DNA from: an uncultured Bacteroidales bacterium
GTDB lineage: Bacteria; Bacteroidota; Bacteroidia; Bacteroidales; UBA932
Assembly: GCA_905235995.1 (NCBI GenBank)
Contig: CAJONI010000042.1
Span: forward strand, 1 to 39,583
Reading direction: 5' to 3'
Length of the DNA stretch: 39,583 bases
The position numbers and the translations under genes are program-made. This document shows, piece after piece, positions 1 to 7,023 of the stretch (its first letter is position 1; every line of letters begins with the position of its first letter). Below the pieces are notes generated by a model that saw only the letters and a program-made list of their open reading frames with translations, had not been told where the DNA came from and did no database searches.

Positions 1-285
1 ATCCGTAATCGTCAATTCTTTGCGCCAACGCTTCAGATGCGGGAAATACATCTTCATCTGGCCGATGTATTCCTCTTTCGTGATGGGCTGGGGCAGGCCC
101 TTGTTGACTTCGTCCACAAACTGGGCGCAGTGCTCAATCATCTCATCCATTGTGCATTCCTGCAAGAACTTGCCGTTCTTGTAGCAGTACATGCAATATT
201 CTTCGTTTTTGCTTCCGTCGGCATTCGTGCCGAGGATTTCCGGGGAGAGCGGCATTCCGCAGCTCTGGCAGAATTTCATTTCCAT
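1..285 (-). CDS. Zinc-ribbon domain protein (3' end outside window)
   Basis: The visible N-terminal 95 residues begin MEMKFCQSCGMPL and carry two CxxC pairs (C6/C9 and C31/C34), the pattern of the putative zinc-ribbon family (zf_ribbon_2 type) found in small stand-alone proteins and some regulators. The rest is a charged helical tail that runs off the window at base 1 with no stop, so the length is unknown. The start could be either of two in-frame ATGs (285 or 279). It lies 25 bp downstream of the TfoX-like gene on the same strand and is probably co-transcribed with it. Function beyond zinc binding is not evident. Confidence 0.75.
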   Translation of the reverse strand, partial: MEMKFCQSCGMPLSPEILGTNADGSKNEEYCMYCYKNGKFLQECTMDEMIEHCAQFVDEVNKGLPQPITKEEYIGQMKMYFPHLKRWRKELTITD

Positions 286-310
286 ATCACGTGTTATCGT
301 ATAATTACCA

Positions 311-628
311 TTAAATTTTTTTCGCCTTTGGCTTAGGAAGCGCAGGAATCGTGGCCTTGATAAGTGTCGTCAGATAATCGCGGTCGTCCACATCGCTGAT
401 GTAGTAGTAGTCCTTGGCCCCGTCATACGGTGGCCGCAGGATAACTTCTTTAAGGATGGTCCTTCCAGGTTCCGTCACTTTCACGTAGAAGTTATTGTCG
501 CAGATAAGGCCGAAGAGAACACCGTCGCAGTACGCGCAGTAGTCCCCCATCATCTTCTTCACGGCAATCTCCCCGGCACCGGAACACTGGTCGATGATGT
601 ATTGTACAAAGTCTGAATTACAGGCCAT
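311..628 (-). CDS. TfoX N-terminal domain family protein
   Basis: A 105-residue protein matching the TfoX/Sxy N-terminal domain: an opening helix, the core KKMMGDYCAYCDGVLFGLI and a following VTEPGRTILKE segment. In Enterobacteria TfoX/Sxy co-activates competence genes, but single-domain relatives in Bacteroidota are mostly uncharacterised, so no competence role is claimed. I chose the ATG at 628; an upstream ATG at 655 would add nine residues but would overlap the -7 promoter box at 653-660. The C-terminus is lysine-rich (PKPKAKKI). First gene of a likely two-gene unit with the zinc-ribbon gene. Confidence 0.8.
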   Translation of the reverse strand: MACNSDFVQYIIDQCSGAGEIAVKKMMGDYCAYCDGVLFGLICDNNFYVKVTEPGRTILKEVILRPPYDGAKDYYYISDVDDRDYLTTLIKATIPALPKPKAKKI

Positions 629-652
629 ATTATTCGTCTTTATATTCAAAGA

Positions 653-683
653 CAAAGATACGCCCTTACGGCCATTCCCGCAA
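653..683 (-). promoter_or_regulatory. Promoter of the tfoX-like gene
   Basis: On the minus strand, TATCTTTG (653-660) matches the Bacteroidota -7 box TAnnTTTG, with TTG at 681-683 as -33 element and a 20-bp spacer. The spacer is filled by the family C hairpin at 661-688, which is unusual. Confidence 0.6.
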
Positions 684-688
684 GGGCG
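661..688. repeat. Family C palindrome, copy 1
   Basis: Arms of 11 bp (661-671 and 678-688) around a 6-nt loop. One position is A opposite C on the plus strand but G-U on the minus strand. The adjoining bases read GGGCGTATCT on the minus strand, as they do beside the second copy at 3227-3254. Confidence 0.6.
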
Positions 689-792
689 CGGGATAATACG
701 TTCGTTTCGGAGCGTAGGTTACGAATCAAGAGAAATGAAAAATGTTTTATAGAGAGTTTGCATAAGTTACCGTCCCTTTCGCGGAGTGAGCA

Positions 793-823
793 TTGCGAAA
801 ATCGCGGCGGAGGTGTATCTTTG
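793..823 (+). promoter_or_regulatory. Promoter of the esterase gene
   Basis: TTG (793-795), a 20-bp spacer and TATCTTTG (816-823) fit the Bacteroidota promoter. The leader to the ATG at 876 contains a seven-codon reading frame (856-879, MFIGMKR) whose stop overlaps that ATG as ATGA. Confidence 0.6.
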
Positions 824-875
824 CAAGACATGAAGTCTTTCTGAAGATATTGACCATGTTCATTGGGATGAAACG

Positions 876-1568
876 ATGATAGAAAGCATAAACATAGGTG
901 GCAGGACATGCCGCTTGTTCGGGTCGGAGGCACCGGCCTGCCTGCTGGTCCAGCCTTCGGCCCGGCATGAGAATACGACGCTGGAAGCCGAAGCAGCACA
1001 TATCGCGGCGCTTAGCCCAATTCCATTCGTGCTGGCAGCCATCGAACTCGAAGACTGGATCATCGACCTGATGCCATGGCCGGACGGGAACATTTCCCGG
1101 GATCCGGAGGCCGGGAGACACGGGCATGAAACCCTGCAATTCCTGCTTCTGTCGATACTTCCTGCATTACAAGAGCGCTACGGGAAGCTGCCCGTCATAT
1201 TGGGCGGCTATTCGCTCGGCGGCCTGTTCGCCCTCTGGACATCCACCCAGACCGACAGCTTCAAGGCCATTGCCGCAGCTTCTCCTTCCGTCTGGATCCA
1301 TGGCTGGCTTCCCTACGCCAGGAAGCATGTCACACTGGCGGATCATGTCTATCTGAGCCTGGGCGAACAGGAGGAACATGTGAAGAACCAGGCCATCGCA
1401 CGCGTGGGCGACAATCTCCGGGCCTGCCATGCGTTGCTGCAGGAGCAGTTGGGACTGGAGCGCTCCACGCTCGTTTGGGAAGAGGGGAATCACTTCACCG
1501 ATAACGAAGGACGCCTCGCCCGCGCCTTTGCCTGGTGTATGATTACTGCTGGTACTCCAGCCCTTTGA
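876..1568 (+). CDS. Putative alpha/beta-hydrolase esterase
   Basis: A 230-residue cytoplasmic protein with a nucleophile elbow GGYSLGG (Ser113) and a late histidine in EEGNHF (His206). The acidic member probably lies in the SLGEQEEHVK stretch (161-170), where Fes/IroE-type esterases have their conserved carboxylate. The fold and spacing suggest the D-type/Fes-like esterase group, but nothing shows the substrate. There is no signal peptide. Its last 26 bases overlap the 3' end of the convergent gene at 1543-2409. It has its own promoter and looks monocistronic. Confidence 0.75.
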   Translation: MIESINIGGRTCRLFGSEAPACLLVQPSARHENTTLEAEAAHIAALSPIPFVLAAIELEDWIIDLMPWPDGNISRDPEAGRHGHETLQFLLLSILPALQERYGKLPVILGGYSLGGLFALWTSTQTDSFKAIAAASPSVWIHGWLPYARKHVTLADHVYLSLGEQEEHVKNQAIARVGDNLRACHALLQEQLGLERSTLVWEEGNHFTDNEGRLARAFAWCMITAGTPAL

Positions 1569-2409
1569 CGGCAATGCCGATATTGACGGGGAGCGGTTTC
1601 ATCTCACCCAGGGCCACTTCCCTGACATAGCTGCTTTTGAAGTGGATGATGAAGTCCATGGTCATTTCCCAGAAATTCCTGTCTTCTTCAGGTCTGGCCA
1701 GGAAAGCCTCCAGGGCTTGTTCATCGTACCCGACAATCTGGAAGGCGATGAAGTATTTGCCGGGCTCCAGCATCAGGGTCTCTTCCGGCTGGAGATCAAA
1801 TGGCTGCGGGTCGTCAGATACGGCGACGTCGAAGTAAATGGGTCTGCGGAGCACATTGACAAACGATTCATTCTTGCCCTCGATGCGGTAGATGTTGACG
1901 CTTGCAACGCAACCGGGGATATGGTTGCTATGGACGGAGAGCAGGATATCCTGCACGAGGAACGGTTTCCTGACCTGGGCGACAGATCCCAGCTCCCGCC
2001 CTTCCGAACGGCCATTCTGGAGTGAAAAGCTGATGATTCCTTTGTTTCCCAGCACCTTCGTCCCCGGACGCAGGAGATACTTCTCTTTTGTATCTCCGCC
2101 GATGAGAACGGCTGGCGGCAACTCCTGCTCGTGCAGGACGATAACCACGTCGTCGGCAGCGCCTGAGACAGGATACGCTGCCGGCTGATAGGATACGTGG
2201 AAGAATTCCAGCGTGTCGCAAGGCATCTCGATTTCAAAGCGGCCGTCGGCGGTAGAAATGGTACCTATCTGGAGTTTGGGCACGCCAAGCTGGACGTATT
2301 CGACTGCGTCGCCTTTTTCATCGACGATCCGCCCTTTGACGGTGACGCGATCCTGTGCAAATAGCATTACGGGCAGCAACAGGGTTGCCAACACGAACTT
2401 AATCCGCAT
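1543..2409 (-). CDS. Secreted protein with CarboxypepD_reg-like domain
   Basis: From the ATG at 2409 the protein has 288 residues: signal peptide (MRIKFVLATLLLPVMLFAQ), then a beta-sandwich domain typical of Bacteroidota cell-envelope proteins (VKGRIVDEKGDAVEYVQLGV, later TISTADGRFEIEMP), then about 180 residues of beta-rich sequence I do not recognise. An ATG at 2430 would add seven residues but would spoil the signal peptide. It overlaps the upstream HTH gene by 11 bp, so it is probably translationally coupled to it. No TonB box or barrel follows the domain, so this is not a receptor. Function unknown. Confidence 0.7.
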   Translation of the reverse strand: MRIKFVLATLLLPVMLFAQDRVTVKGRIVDEKGDAVEYVQLGVPKLQIGTISTADGRFEIEMPCDTLEFFHVSYQPAAYPVSGAADDVVIVLHEQELPPAVLIGGDTKEKYLLRPGTKVLGNKGIISFSLQNGRSEGRELGSVAQVRKPFLVQDILLSVHSNHIPGCVASVNIYRIEGKNESFVNVLRRPIYFDVAVSDDPQPFDLQPEETLMLEPGKYFIAFQIVGYDEQALEAFLARPEEDRNFWEMTMDFIIHFKSSYVREVALGEMKPLPVNIGIAVKGLEYQQ

Positions 2410-2641
2410 AGATGTCATCCTCCATTTCAACTCCTTCAGGATCCGGCTGGTAATCCAGGATATCGCCCGGAAGACAGTCGAGTACCTTGCAGAGCTTGTT
2501 GAGCGTCGTGAAGCGGATGGCGCGGCCTTTTCCTGTCTTGAGCAGGGAAAGGTTCGTCATCGAGATGCCAATCTTTTCGGACAGCTCCGAGAGTTTCATG
2601 TGGCGCTCCCAGAGTATTTTATCGAGGTTGACGGTAATCAT
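2399..2641 (-). CDS. Small XRE-family regulator (YozG-like)
   Basis: An 80-residue Cro/C1-type helix-turn-helix protein. The DNA-binding core is LSELSEKIGISMTNLSLLKTG, followed by KLCKVLDCLPGDILDYQPDP, typical of the HTH_26/YozG group. Such regulators are commonly encoded next to a DUF2975 membrane protein, as here: the two genes overlap by 4 bp (ATGA, 2638-2641). The acidic tail (EMEDDIYAD) is usual for the group. It may regulate its own operon through the palindrome at 3162-3184 (inference). Confidence 0.85.
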   Translation of the reverse strand: MITVNLDKILWERHMKLSELSEKIGISMTNLSLLKTGKGRAIRFTTLNKLCKVLDCLPGDILDYQPDPEGVEMEDDIYAD

Positions 2642-3114
2642 ATCGCAAGCTTGCTGTCTTTGGCGGCCAGGTAAGCCATTTTGTAGAGTCCTGAAAACAA
2701 GAGGACAATGAGGGGAATAAGGATGGTGTTGGAATCGAGCATGAACACTGATTCACCTTTCACGACAGCGTCGTAATTGGAGTGCACAAAGGCGAGGAGC
2801 GCGGCAACCAGTGCGGTCCAGCGGATGATGGGGATGTTGGATTCAGGAAAGATCTCCCCGTTCTTCAGCCCCTGGTTGATGCGGTAAAGGAAAATGCAGC
2901 ACAGGACGTAAAGAAGCGTGACGCCGACGAAACGTCCCGCGAGGATGAATATCTGCCAGCCCTTGATGTCCGGATTCCAGGTCATGGGAGTAATAAAGTT
3001 GTTGAGCCATAACTGGGAAATCATCTGTACGTAGGTGTAGATAAGAGTCAGGCCACCTATGACGAGAATGGCGACGGAGAGATTCCGGATGCTATTTTGC
3101 GTTGAATTCTTCAT
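2638..3114 (-). CDS. DUF2975 membrane protein (YoaS-like)
   Basis: A 158-residue integral membrane protein with about four hydrophobic segments (roughly residues 12-34, 53-78, 97-113 and 126-147). The LLYVLCCIFLYRINQGLKNGEIF motif region is typical of DUF2975, where the RINQGLKxGEIF-like loop joins TM2 to TM3. The family is nearly always paired with a YozG-type regulator, as here. The biochemical role is unknown; a membrane sensor or partner of the regulator is possible. First gene of a likely three-gene transcript with the HTH and regulatory-domain genes. Confidence 0.8.
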   Translation of the reverse strand: MKNSTQNSIRNLSVAILVIGGLTLIYTYVQMISQLWLNNFITPMTWNPDIKGWQIFILAGRFVGVTLLYVLCCIFLYRINQGLKNGEIFPESNIPIIRWTALVAALLAFVHSNYDAVVKGESVFMLDSNTILIPLIVLLFSGLYKMAYLAAKDSKLAI

Positions 3115-3148
3115 ATCGTTGTCTTTTTTGTTTCGCGCTACCGACAGA

Positions 3149-3156
3149 CAAAGATA
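3149..3156 (-). promoter_or_regulatory. -7 box upstream of the DUF2975/HTH operon
   Basis: TATCTTTG on the minus strand, 34 bp before the ATG at 3114. No clear -33 TTG is present; the expected position falls in the palindrome at 3162-3184. Confidence 0.55.
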
Positions 3157-3161
3157 ATGCC

Positions 3162-3184
3162 AATTTTATGAAAAACATAAAATT
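3162..3184. promoter_or_regulatory. Perfect inverted repeat, candidate operator
   Basis: AATTTTATG (3162-3170), five A, then CATAAAATT (3176-3184): a perfect 9-bp dyad immediately upstream of the -7 box of an operon that encodes an HTH regulator. The position suits autorepression. This is inference from location and symmetry only. Confidence 0.4.
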
Positions 3185-3226
3185 AATTTACGAATATCAT
3201 AATGACGGATTCGGGCCAATAAGAAA

Positions 3227-3254
3227 CGCCCTTGCGGGAATTTCCGCAAGGGCG
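3227..3254 (-). terminator. Family C palindrome, copy 2; likely hsp20 terminator
   Basis: A perfect 11-bp stem (3227-3237 with 3244-3254) and 6-nt loop. Read on the minus strand it lies 26 bp after the hsp20 stop and is followed by TTTCTTATT, a reasonable intrinsic terminator. The same hairpin with the adjoining GGGCGTATCT occurs at 661-688, so it may be a repeat used as a terminator. Confidence 0.55.
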
Positions 3255-3280
3255 TATCTCATTCAAGCTTCCGGTCGCTT

Positions 3281-3715
3281 TTATTGGATGGAAATCTGTC
3301 TGACGGCCTCGGTCTTCTGAAGTTTCTCCTTCTTGGGGATGTGGACGTTCAGCACGCCTTTCTCAACCTTCGCCTCGATCTTGTCGGCTTCGGCATCGTC
3401 GGGCAGAAGCAGGGTCTGCTGGAACTTCTCGTAGGAGAATTCGCGACGGAGATAACGTCCGTGCTTCTTGCTTTCCTTGTTCTCAGTCTTCTTCTCCATC
3501 TCGATATGCAGGTTGTTGTCGGCATCGACATGGACCTTGAAATCTTCCTTGTCCAGACCGGGAGCGGCGACTTCGACGTCGTACTCCTTCTCAGTTTCCA
3601 TTACATTGATGGCAGGGGCCGTATAGGTGGGCCTTTCCATCCAGCTGTTGTCGAAAAAGTCATTGAAAATGTCCGGCAGCCAGCTGTCACTTGTCCTTCT
3701 GATCATCGGTAACAT
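3281..3715 (-). CDS. Hsp20/alpha-crystallin small heat-shock protein
   Basis: A 144-residue holdase chaperone that would bind unfolding proteins in the cytoplasm as an oligomer. A short N-terminal arm (WLPDIFNDFFDNSW) precedes an alpha-crystallin domain (about residues 34-128) with the hallmarks VAAPGLDKEDFKV, GRYLRREFSYEKFQQTLLLPDD and the closing GVLNVHIPK. The C-terminal tail includes RQISIQ, an I-x-I type motif used for oligomer contacts. Length is typical. An internal ATG at codon 4 is an alternative start. It appears monocistronic, with the hairpin at 3227-3254 downstream; no clear promoter box was identified. Confidence 0.93.
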   Translation of the reverse strand: MLPMIRRTSDSWLPDIFNDFFDNSWMERPTYTAPAINVMETEKEYDVEVAAPGLDKEDFKVHVDADNNLHIEMEKKTENKESKKHGRYLRREFSYEKFQQTLLLPDDAEADKIEAKVEKGVLNVHIPKKEKLQKTEAVRQISIQ

Positions 3716-3804
3716 AACTCAAAAACTTTAAATTGTTTTAATTTGGTTTGCCTATCATATTACAAACCCGGGACCAATGGCCAAAAGGAGGACAAAGTGG
3801 CACT

Positions 3805-3894
3805 TCACATGCCAGAATGTCGGTACCGCTTCCGCTCTTCCTCGGGGAATTTCTCGATGGAGTGCATGAGCATCCGGTCTCTGAGCAGATTCAT
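3805..3894 (-). CDS. Possible 29-residue ORF after the peptidase gene
   Basis: An ATG six bases after the peptidase stop opens a 29-codon frame, MNLLRDRMLMHSIEKF then PEEERKRYRHSGM. It is charged and amphipathic, without signal or membrane segment. The tight spacing would allow re-initiation, but there is no homology I recognise, and it could equally be chance or the remnant of a longer gene. The remaining sequence between here and hsp20 is AT-rich and shows no other gene. Confidence 0.25.
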   Translation of the reverse strand: MNLLRDRMLMHSIEKFPEEERKRYRHSGM

Positions 3895-3900
3895 TGCCGG

Positions 3901-5154
3901 TCAATACAGCTCTATGAAACGGGTTATCAGCCGGAAGACCGGCTCGTAGCTATCCCAGCGGATGGTCTTCAGGTTGTCCGCAGGGGTGTGATAATACTGG
4001 AAAGCGCTGCCTTCCTCATTTTCCAGGAAGATGCATGGTACGCCGCGTACCGCGAAGGGATAGTGGTCGCTGTTTGCGGCCAGGGCACCGCGGTTGAGGG
4101 ACTCGAAGAGATGAAGCTCCTCATTTACAGCCTCGAAGAGCGCATAGCGCCCCATACCCGCATCACTGACCTCGCAATACTGCACGGGATTGTCATCGCC
4201 TATCATGTCGATGTTGAACAGGTACCTGACCTGCTCCAGCGGCACCACGGGATGCTCGGCGAAGAAGGTCGAGCCGCGAAGGTTCGCATCCTCGCCGGAG
4301 AAGGCCACGAAGTACATGTCGTACTCAGGTCTGTTCCTGGCATAATATGCCGCCAGCGTAACTATGGCGGCGGTGCCGGAGGCGTTGTCGTTGGCGCCGG
4401 GGTAGAACACTTTCCTGCCAAGGTTGCCCAGGTGGTCGTAGTGGGCCGTGAAGACATAGCAGCTGTCGTGGCGGGCACCTTCCACATTGGCTATCACGTT
4501 GAAGAGCCCGTAGTCCTTGAGAAACTCATTGTCGACATCGAGCTTCACGCGCCGGGCACCTTCGATGGCTTCCGGCGTCACCCAGACGATGGGCTTGTCC
4601 ACGACCTTTTCGCCGTAGGCCTTGAAGAATTTGATAGGTGCAGCCCAGGTATAGAGGAGACCCGCATTCGCACAGGCCCCCGCCTTCTGCAGCTTCGAGA
4701 ACACGTCACGATGCCTGTAGGTGAACCAGAAATCGCAGCAGACCATGCAGTCCGCATACTCGGGCAGGGCAAGGTCCTCAAAGATCCTTTCAGGGTTGAA
4801 ATTCAGCGTATCAATGAAATAGACTGGGAACTCGCCATGGACCCCGGGGGAATATTCCCTCATGGAGAAGTCCACGCCGGGGCGGAGCTTCCTGCCGTCG
4901 GCCCACATCTCCATCGCTCCGCAGAAGGTATTGATGTCAATCGTGAAAGGCTGAAGGGTCACCTCGTCCACGCCGGCTTTCCGGAACTCCTTCTCGAGAT
5001 ATTTCCCGGCCTTGTTGGCGCCGTCCCTGGCATAGCCGCGGCCCTGGTATCTGGCAGAGCTCAGTTCCTTCACGACTTTCTTGAAATGAGGCAGGTCCTG
5101 GGCGCCGAGCTGGACGGAAGCCAGCAGCATCACAATTATCAATAACTTTTTCAT
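3901..5154 (-). CDS. Secreted M28-family zinc aminopeptidase
   Basis: 417 residues with a signal peptide (about 1-19, ending LGAQ). The M28 catalytic set is complete: TAHYDHLG (His238), GANDNASG (Asp256), FSGEDANLRGS (Glu288 as general base, Asp289 where most members have a second Glu ligand), NIDMIGDD (Asp316) and YYHTPADN (His389). Residues 20-225 hold the PA-like and N-terminal part. It would cleave N-terminal residues from peptides in the periplasm or outside the cell. The ATG lies 12 bp after the CbiJ-CbiD stop on the same strand, so it probably ends the corrin-ring operon transcript, with no evident metabolic link. Confidence 0.88.
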   Translation of the reverse strand: MKKLLIIVMLLASVQLGAQDLPHFKKVVKELSSARYQGRGYARDGANKAGKYLEKEFRKAGVDEVTLQPFTIDINTFCGAMEMWADGRKLRPGVDFSMREYSPGVHGEFPVYFIDTLNFNPERIFEDLALPEYADCMVCCDFWFTYRHRDVFSKLQKAGACANAGLLYTWAAPIKFFKAYGEKVVDKPIVWVTPEAIEGARRVKLDVDNEFLKDYGLFNVIANVEGARHDSCYVFTAHYDHLGNLGRKVFYPGANDNASGTAAIVTLAAYYARNRPEYDMYFVAFSGEDANLRGSTFFAEHPVVPLEQVRYLFNIDMIGDDNPVQYCEVSDAGMGRYALFEAVNEELHLFESLNRGALAANSDHYPFAVRGVPCIFLENEEGSAFQYYHTPADNLKTIRWDSYEPVFRLITRFIELY

Positions 5155-5166
5155 ATCCTGTACATT

Positions 5167-7020
5167 TTAGTTTTCAGTTTCGGAAGGGACGAAGACATTG
5201 CCGTCTTCGTCGAGGAGGAGGATGGTGAGGGATGCCGGGTCGAGGCCCGGCATGACGGGTTGGTCGGGGTATACGGTAGCGCAGACGGCGTGGCAGCGGG
5301 AGAGGATGGCGGAGAAGAAGCGGCGCGCATCGGCTTCGGGGAGGCCATGCCAGAGCTCGCGGGCCAGGGTCATGCTGTCGATGGCCTCTGCAGTGGCCTG
5401 CGAGCAGCCCGCCGCGGCAGCGACTTCCTTCAGGAAATCCTTGTTCATCACCACACTCTTGCTGTGGGTGTCGAGATGGCCCTCCGCCAGCTTTACTGCC
5501 TTGCCGAGCATGATGCCCATAGCCACCTGAGGCACTTTCAGTTCGGAAGCGATCTTCAGCGTTTCGCCTATGAAATTGCCGTAATGGACGAAGGCCTGCG
5601 GAGGCAGTCCCGGATAGCGGTCTTTCAGGAAGGCCTCGCTGCGTGCACCGGAATTTATGACCAGCATGGGGGAGCCTACGGCCATCGCAACTTCGACTTC
5701 CTTGCGTATGGCCTCGACGAAGGCCTCATTGGAGAACGGGCGCACGATTCCGGAAGTGCCTATGATGGAGATTCCGTCGACGACTCCCAATTTCGGATTG
5801 AAAGTCTTACGGGCGATTTCACTGCCGCCGGGCACGGATATCGTTACGTCCAGACCACCGGCGTAGAGCTCAGAAAGATTCTGCTCCATCATCTGTCGCG
5901 GGACCCGGTTTATGGCAGGACCACCGACCGGAAGGCCCAGTCCGGGAAGCGTCACGCGGCCTACGCCCTCTCCCTGAAGGAAATGTATCCCGGGTTCATC
6001 GTTGAATGCCACGGTCGCCAGGATTTCGATGCCGTTGGTTACGTCGGGGTCGTCTCCGGCATCCTTCACGACAGCGGCCGTCGCCGTATCCCGCAATGAC
6101 ACCGGCAGGGAAAGGACTTCCCCGTCGGGAAATCTGATCTCTACGCTCTCCCCTACCGGTCGGCCCAGGAGCGACAGCAGGGCGGCTTTGGAAGCCGCAG
6201 TGGCGCAGGCTCCTGTGGTGAAGCCGCTGCGGAGTGGGAAGAAGCCCGGCACGAGTCTTTCAATGGCTTTGCGAAGGCCATGCTCTCCGGTAACGGTCTC
6301 GAATCCTGAAGGAAGCGCAGGACGTCGCACCACATAGACAGGAATACCTGCCGCCTGGGCGGCCTCCAACTTGCTGGTGAAGCCTCCCGACTCCCCGCTT
6401 TCCTTGGTGAGGATGGCCTGGGGCCTGAGGCGGGCAATCAGAGTCGCGTCGTCATCATCTTCGTAGTATACGAGACGGTCCTTTGGAAAGCCTTCACTCT
6501 CAGCCTTTTCCAGCGATTCATCGCGCCGCAGGATACGAAACATGCAGTCATGCCGCGTCCAGAAGGGACGGAGCTTGCCTATGGTCTGCACACCGGTCAG
6601 CGCCAGCAGCCGGGCGATGCCATCAGCCTCAAGGCGTTTAACGGCATCGGAATAGTCGTCGCACCAGATGAGAGATGCCGGGTCGGAGCCCGGCATGACA
6701 AGTTGGTCGGAGCCCGGCATGACGGGATAGACGCGTTCGACACGGACGACAGGAAGATCGAGAGACTCAGCCACAGCTGCGACCGTCCGGTGCAGTTCGG
6801 AGGCGAAGGGATGCGCAGCATCGACCAGCAGACGGATGCCGTGTTCCGAACAGAACGCCGACATCGCTGCCTCGTCCATGGCGCCGGAGATATGCGTACC
6901 GTGCTTGCAATCAATCTGCTGCAGCTCGCCACGCGTCGAATACCAATACGGCGAACCCGCCGCATCGGCCACCCTGACCGCCAGCCGCCCTTCAGTCGTT
7001 CCTCCGAGAATCAGGATCAT
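5167..7020 (-). CDS. cbiJ/cbiD: CbiJ-CbiD fusion: cobalt-precorrin-6A reductase / precorrin-5B C1-methyltransferase
   Basis: 617 residues. The N-terminal part (1 to about 258) is a CbiJ/CobK reductase with a Rossmann start (ILILGGTTEGRLAV), VDAAHPFA and LALTGVQTIGKL. The C-terminal part is CbiD, opening with GFTTGACATAASKAA (266-280) and containing FPDGEVLSLPV, GIHFLQGEGVGRVT and GISIIGTSGIVRPFS. The two activities act near each other in the anaerobic pathway (C1 methylation with deacylation, later ring reduction). Family A palindromes encode PVMPGSD..PGSDPASL (about 99-117) in CbiJ and PVMPGLDPASL (about 587-597) near the CbiD C-terminus. Neither interrupts the frame. It starts 3 bp after the CbiG-CbiF stop. 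Confidence 0.93.
   Translation of the reverse strand: MILILGGTTEGRLAVRVADAAGSPYWYSTRGELQQIDCKHGTHISGAMDEAAMSAFCSEHGIRLLVDAAHPFASELHRTVAAVAESLDLPVVRVERVYPVMPGSDQLVMPGSDPASLIWCDDYSDAVKRLEADGIARLLALTGVQTIGKLRPFWTRHDCMFRILRRDESLEKAESEGFPKDRLVYYEDDDDATLIARLRPQAILTKESGESGGFTSKLEAAQAAGIPVYVVRRPALPSGFETVTGEHGLRKAIERLVPGFFPLRSGFTTGACATAASKAALLSLLGRPVGESVEIRFPDGEVLSLPVSLRDTATAAVVKDAGDDPDVTNGIEILATVAFNDEPGIHFLQGEGVGRVTLPGLGLPVGGPAINRVPRQMMEQNLSELYAGGLDVTISVPGGSEIARKTFNPKLGVVDGISIIGTSGIVRPFSNEAFVEAIRKEVEVAMAVGSPMLVINSGARSEAFLKDRYPGLPPQAFVHYGNFIGETLKIASELKVPQVAMGIMLGKAVKLAEGHLDTHSKSVVMNKDFLKEVAAAAGCSQATAEAIDSMTLARELWHGLPEADARRFFSAILSRCHAVCATVYPDQPVMPGLDPASLTILLLDEDGNVFVPSETEN
5232..5253. repeat. Family A palindrome in cbiD
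   Basis: ATGCCGGG and CCCGGCAT arms (5232-5239, 5246-5253) around TCGAGG, flanked by GACGG. It lies in frame near the CbiD C-terminus, in antisense orientation relative to the copy at 11666. Confidence 0.75.
6675..6720. repeat. Family A palindrome in cbiJ, one and a half copies
   Basis: A full copy (6675-6696) is followed by a second half copy ending at 6720. The TCGGAGCCCGGCATGAC string recurs 24 bp apart, as though part of the element was tandemly duplicated by a whole number of codons. It stays in frame in CbiJ. Confidence 0.75.
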
Positions 7021-7023
7021 TGG

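Noticed and set aside
3748-5145. 465-codon open frame on the plus strand
   Set aside because: It lies antisense across the M28 peptidase, which has a signal peptide and complete motifs; the plus frame has no recognisable domain and reflects GC-rich codon use.
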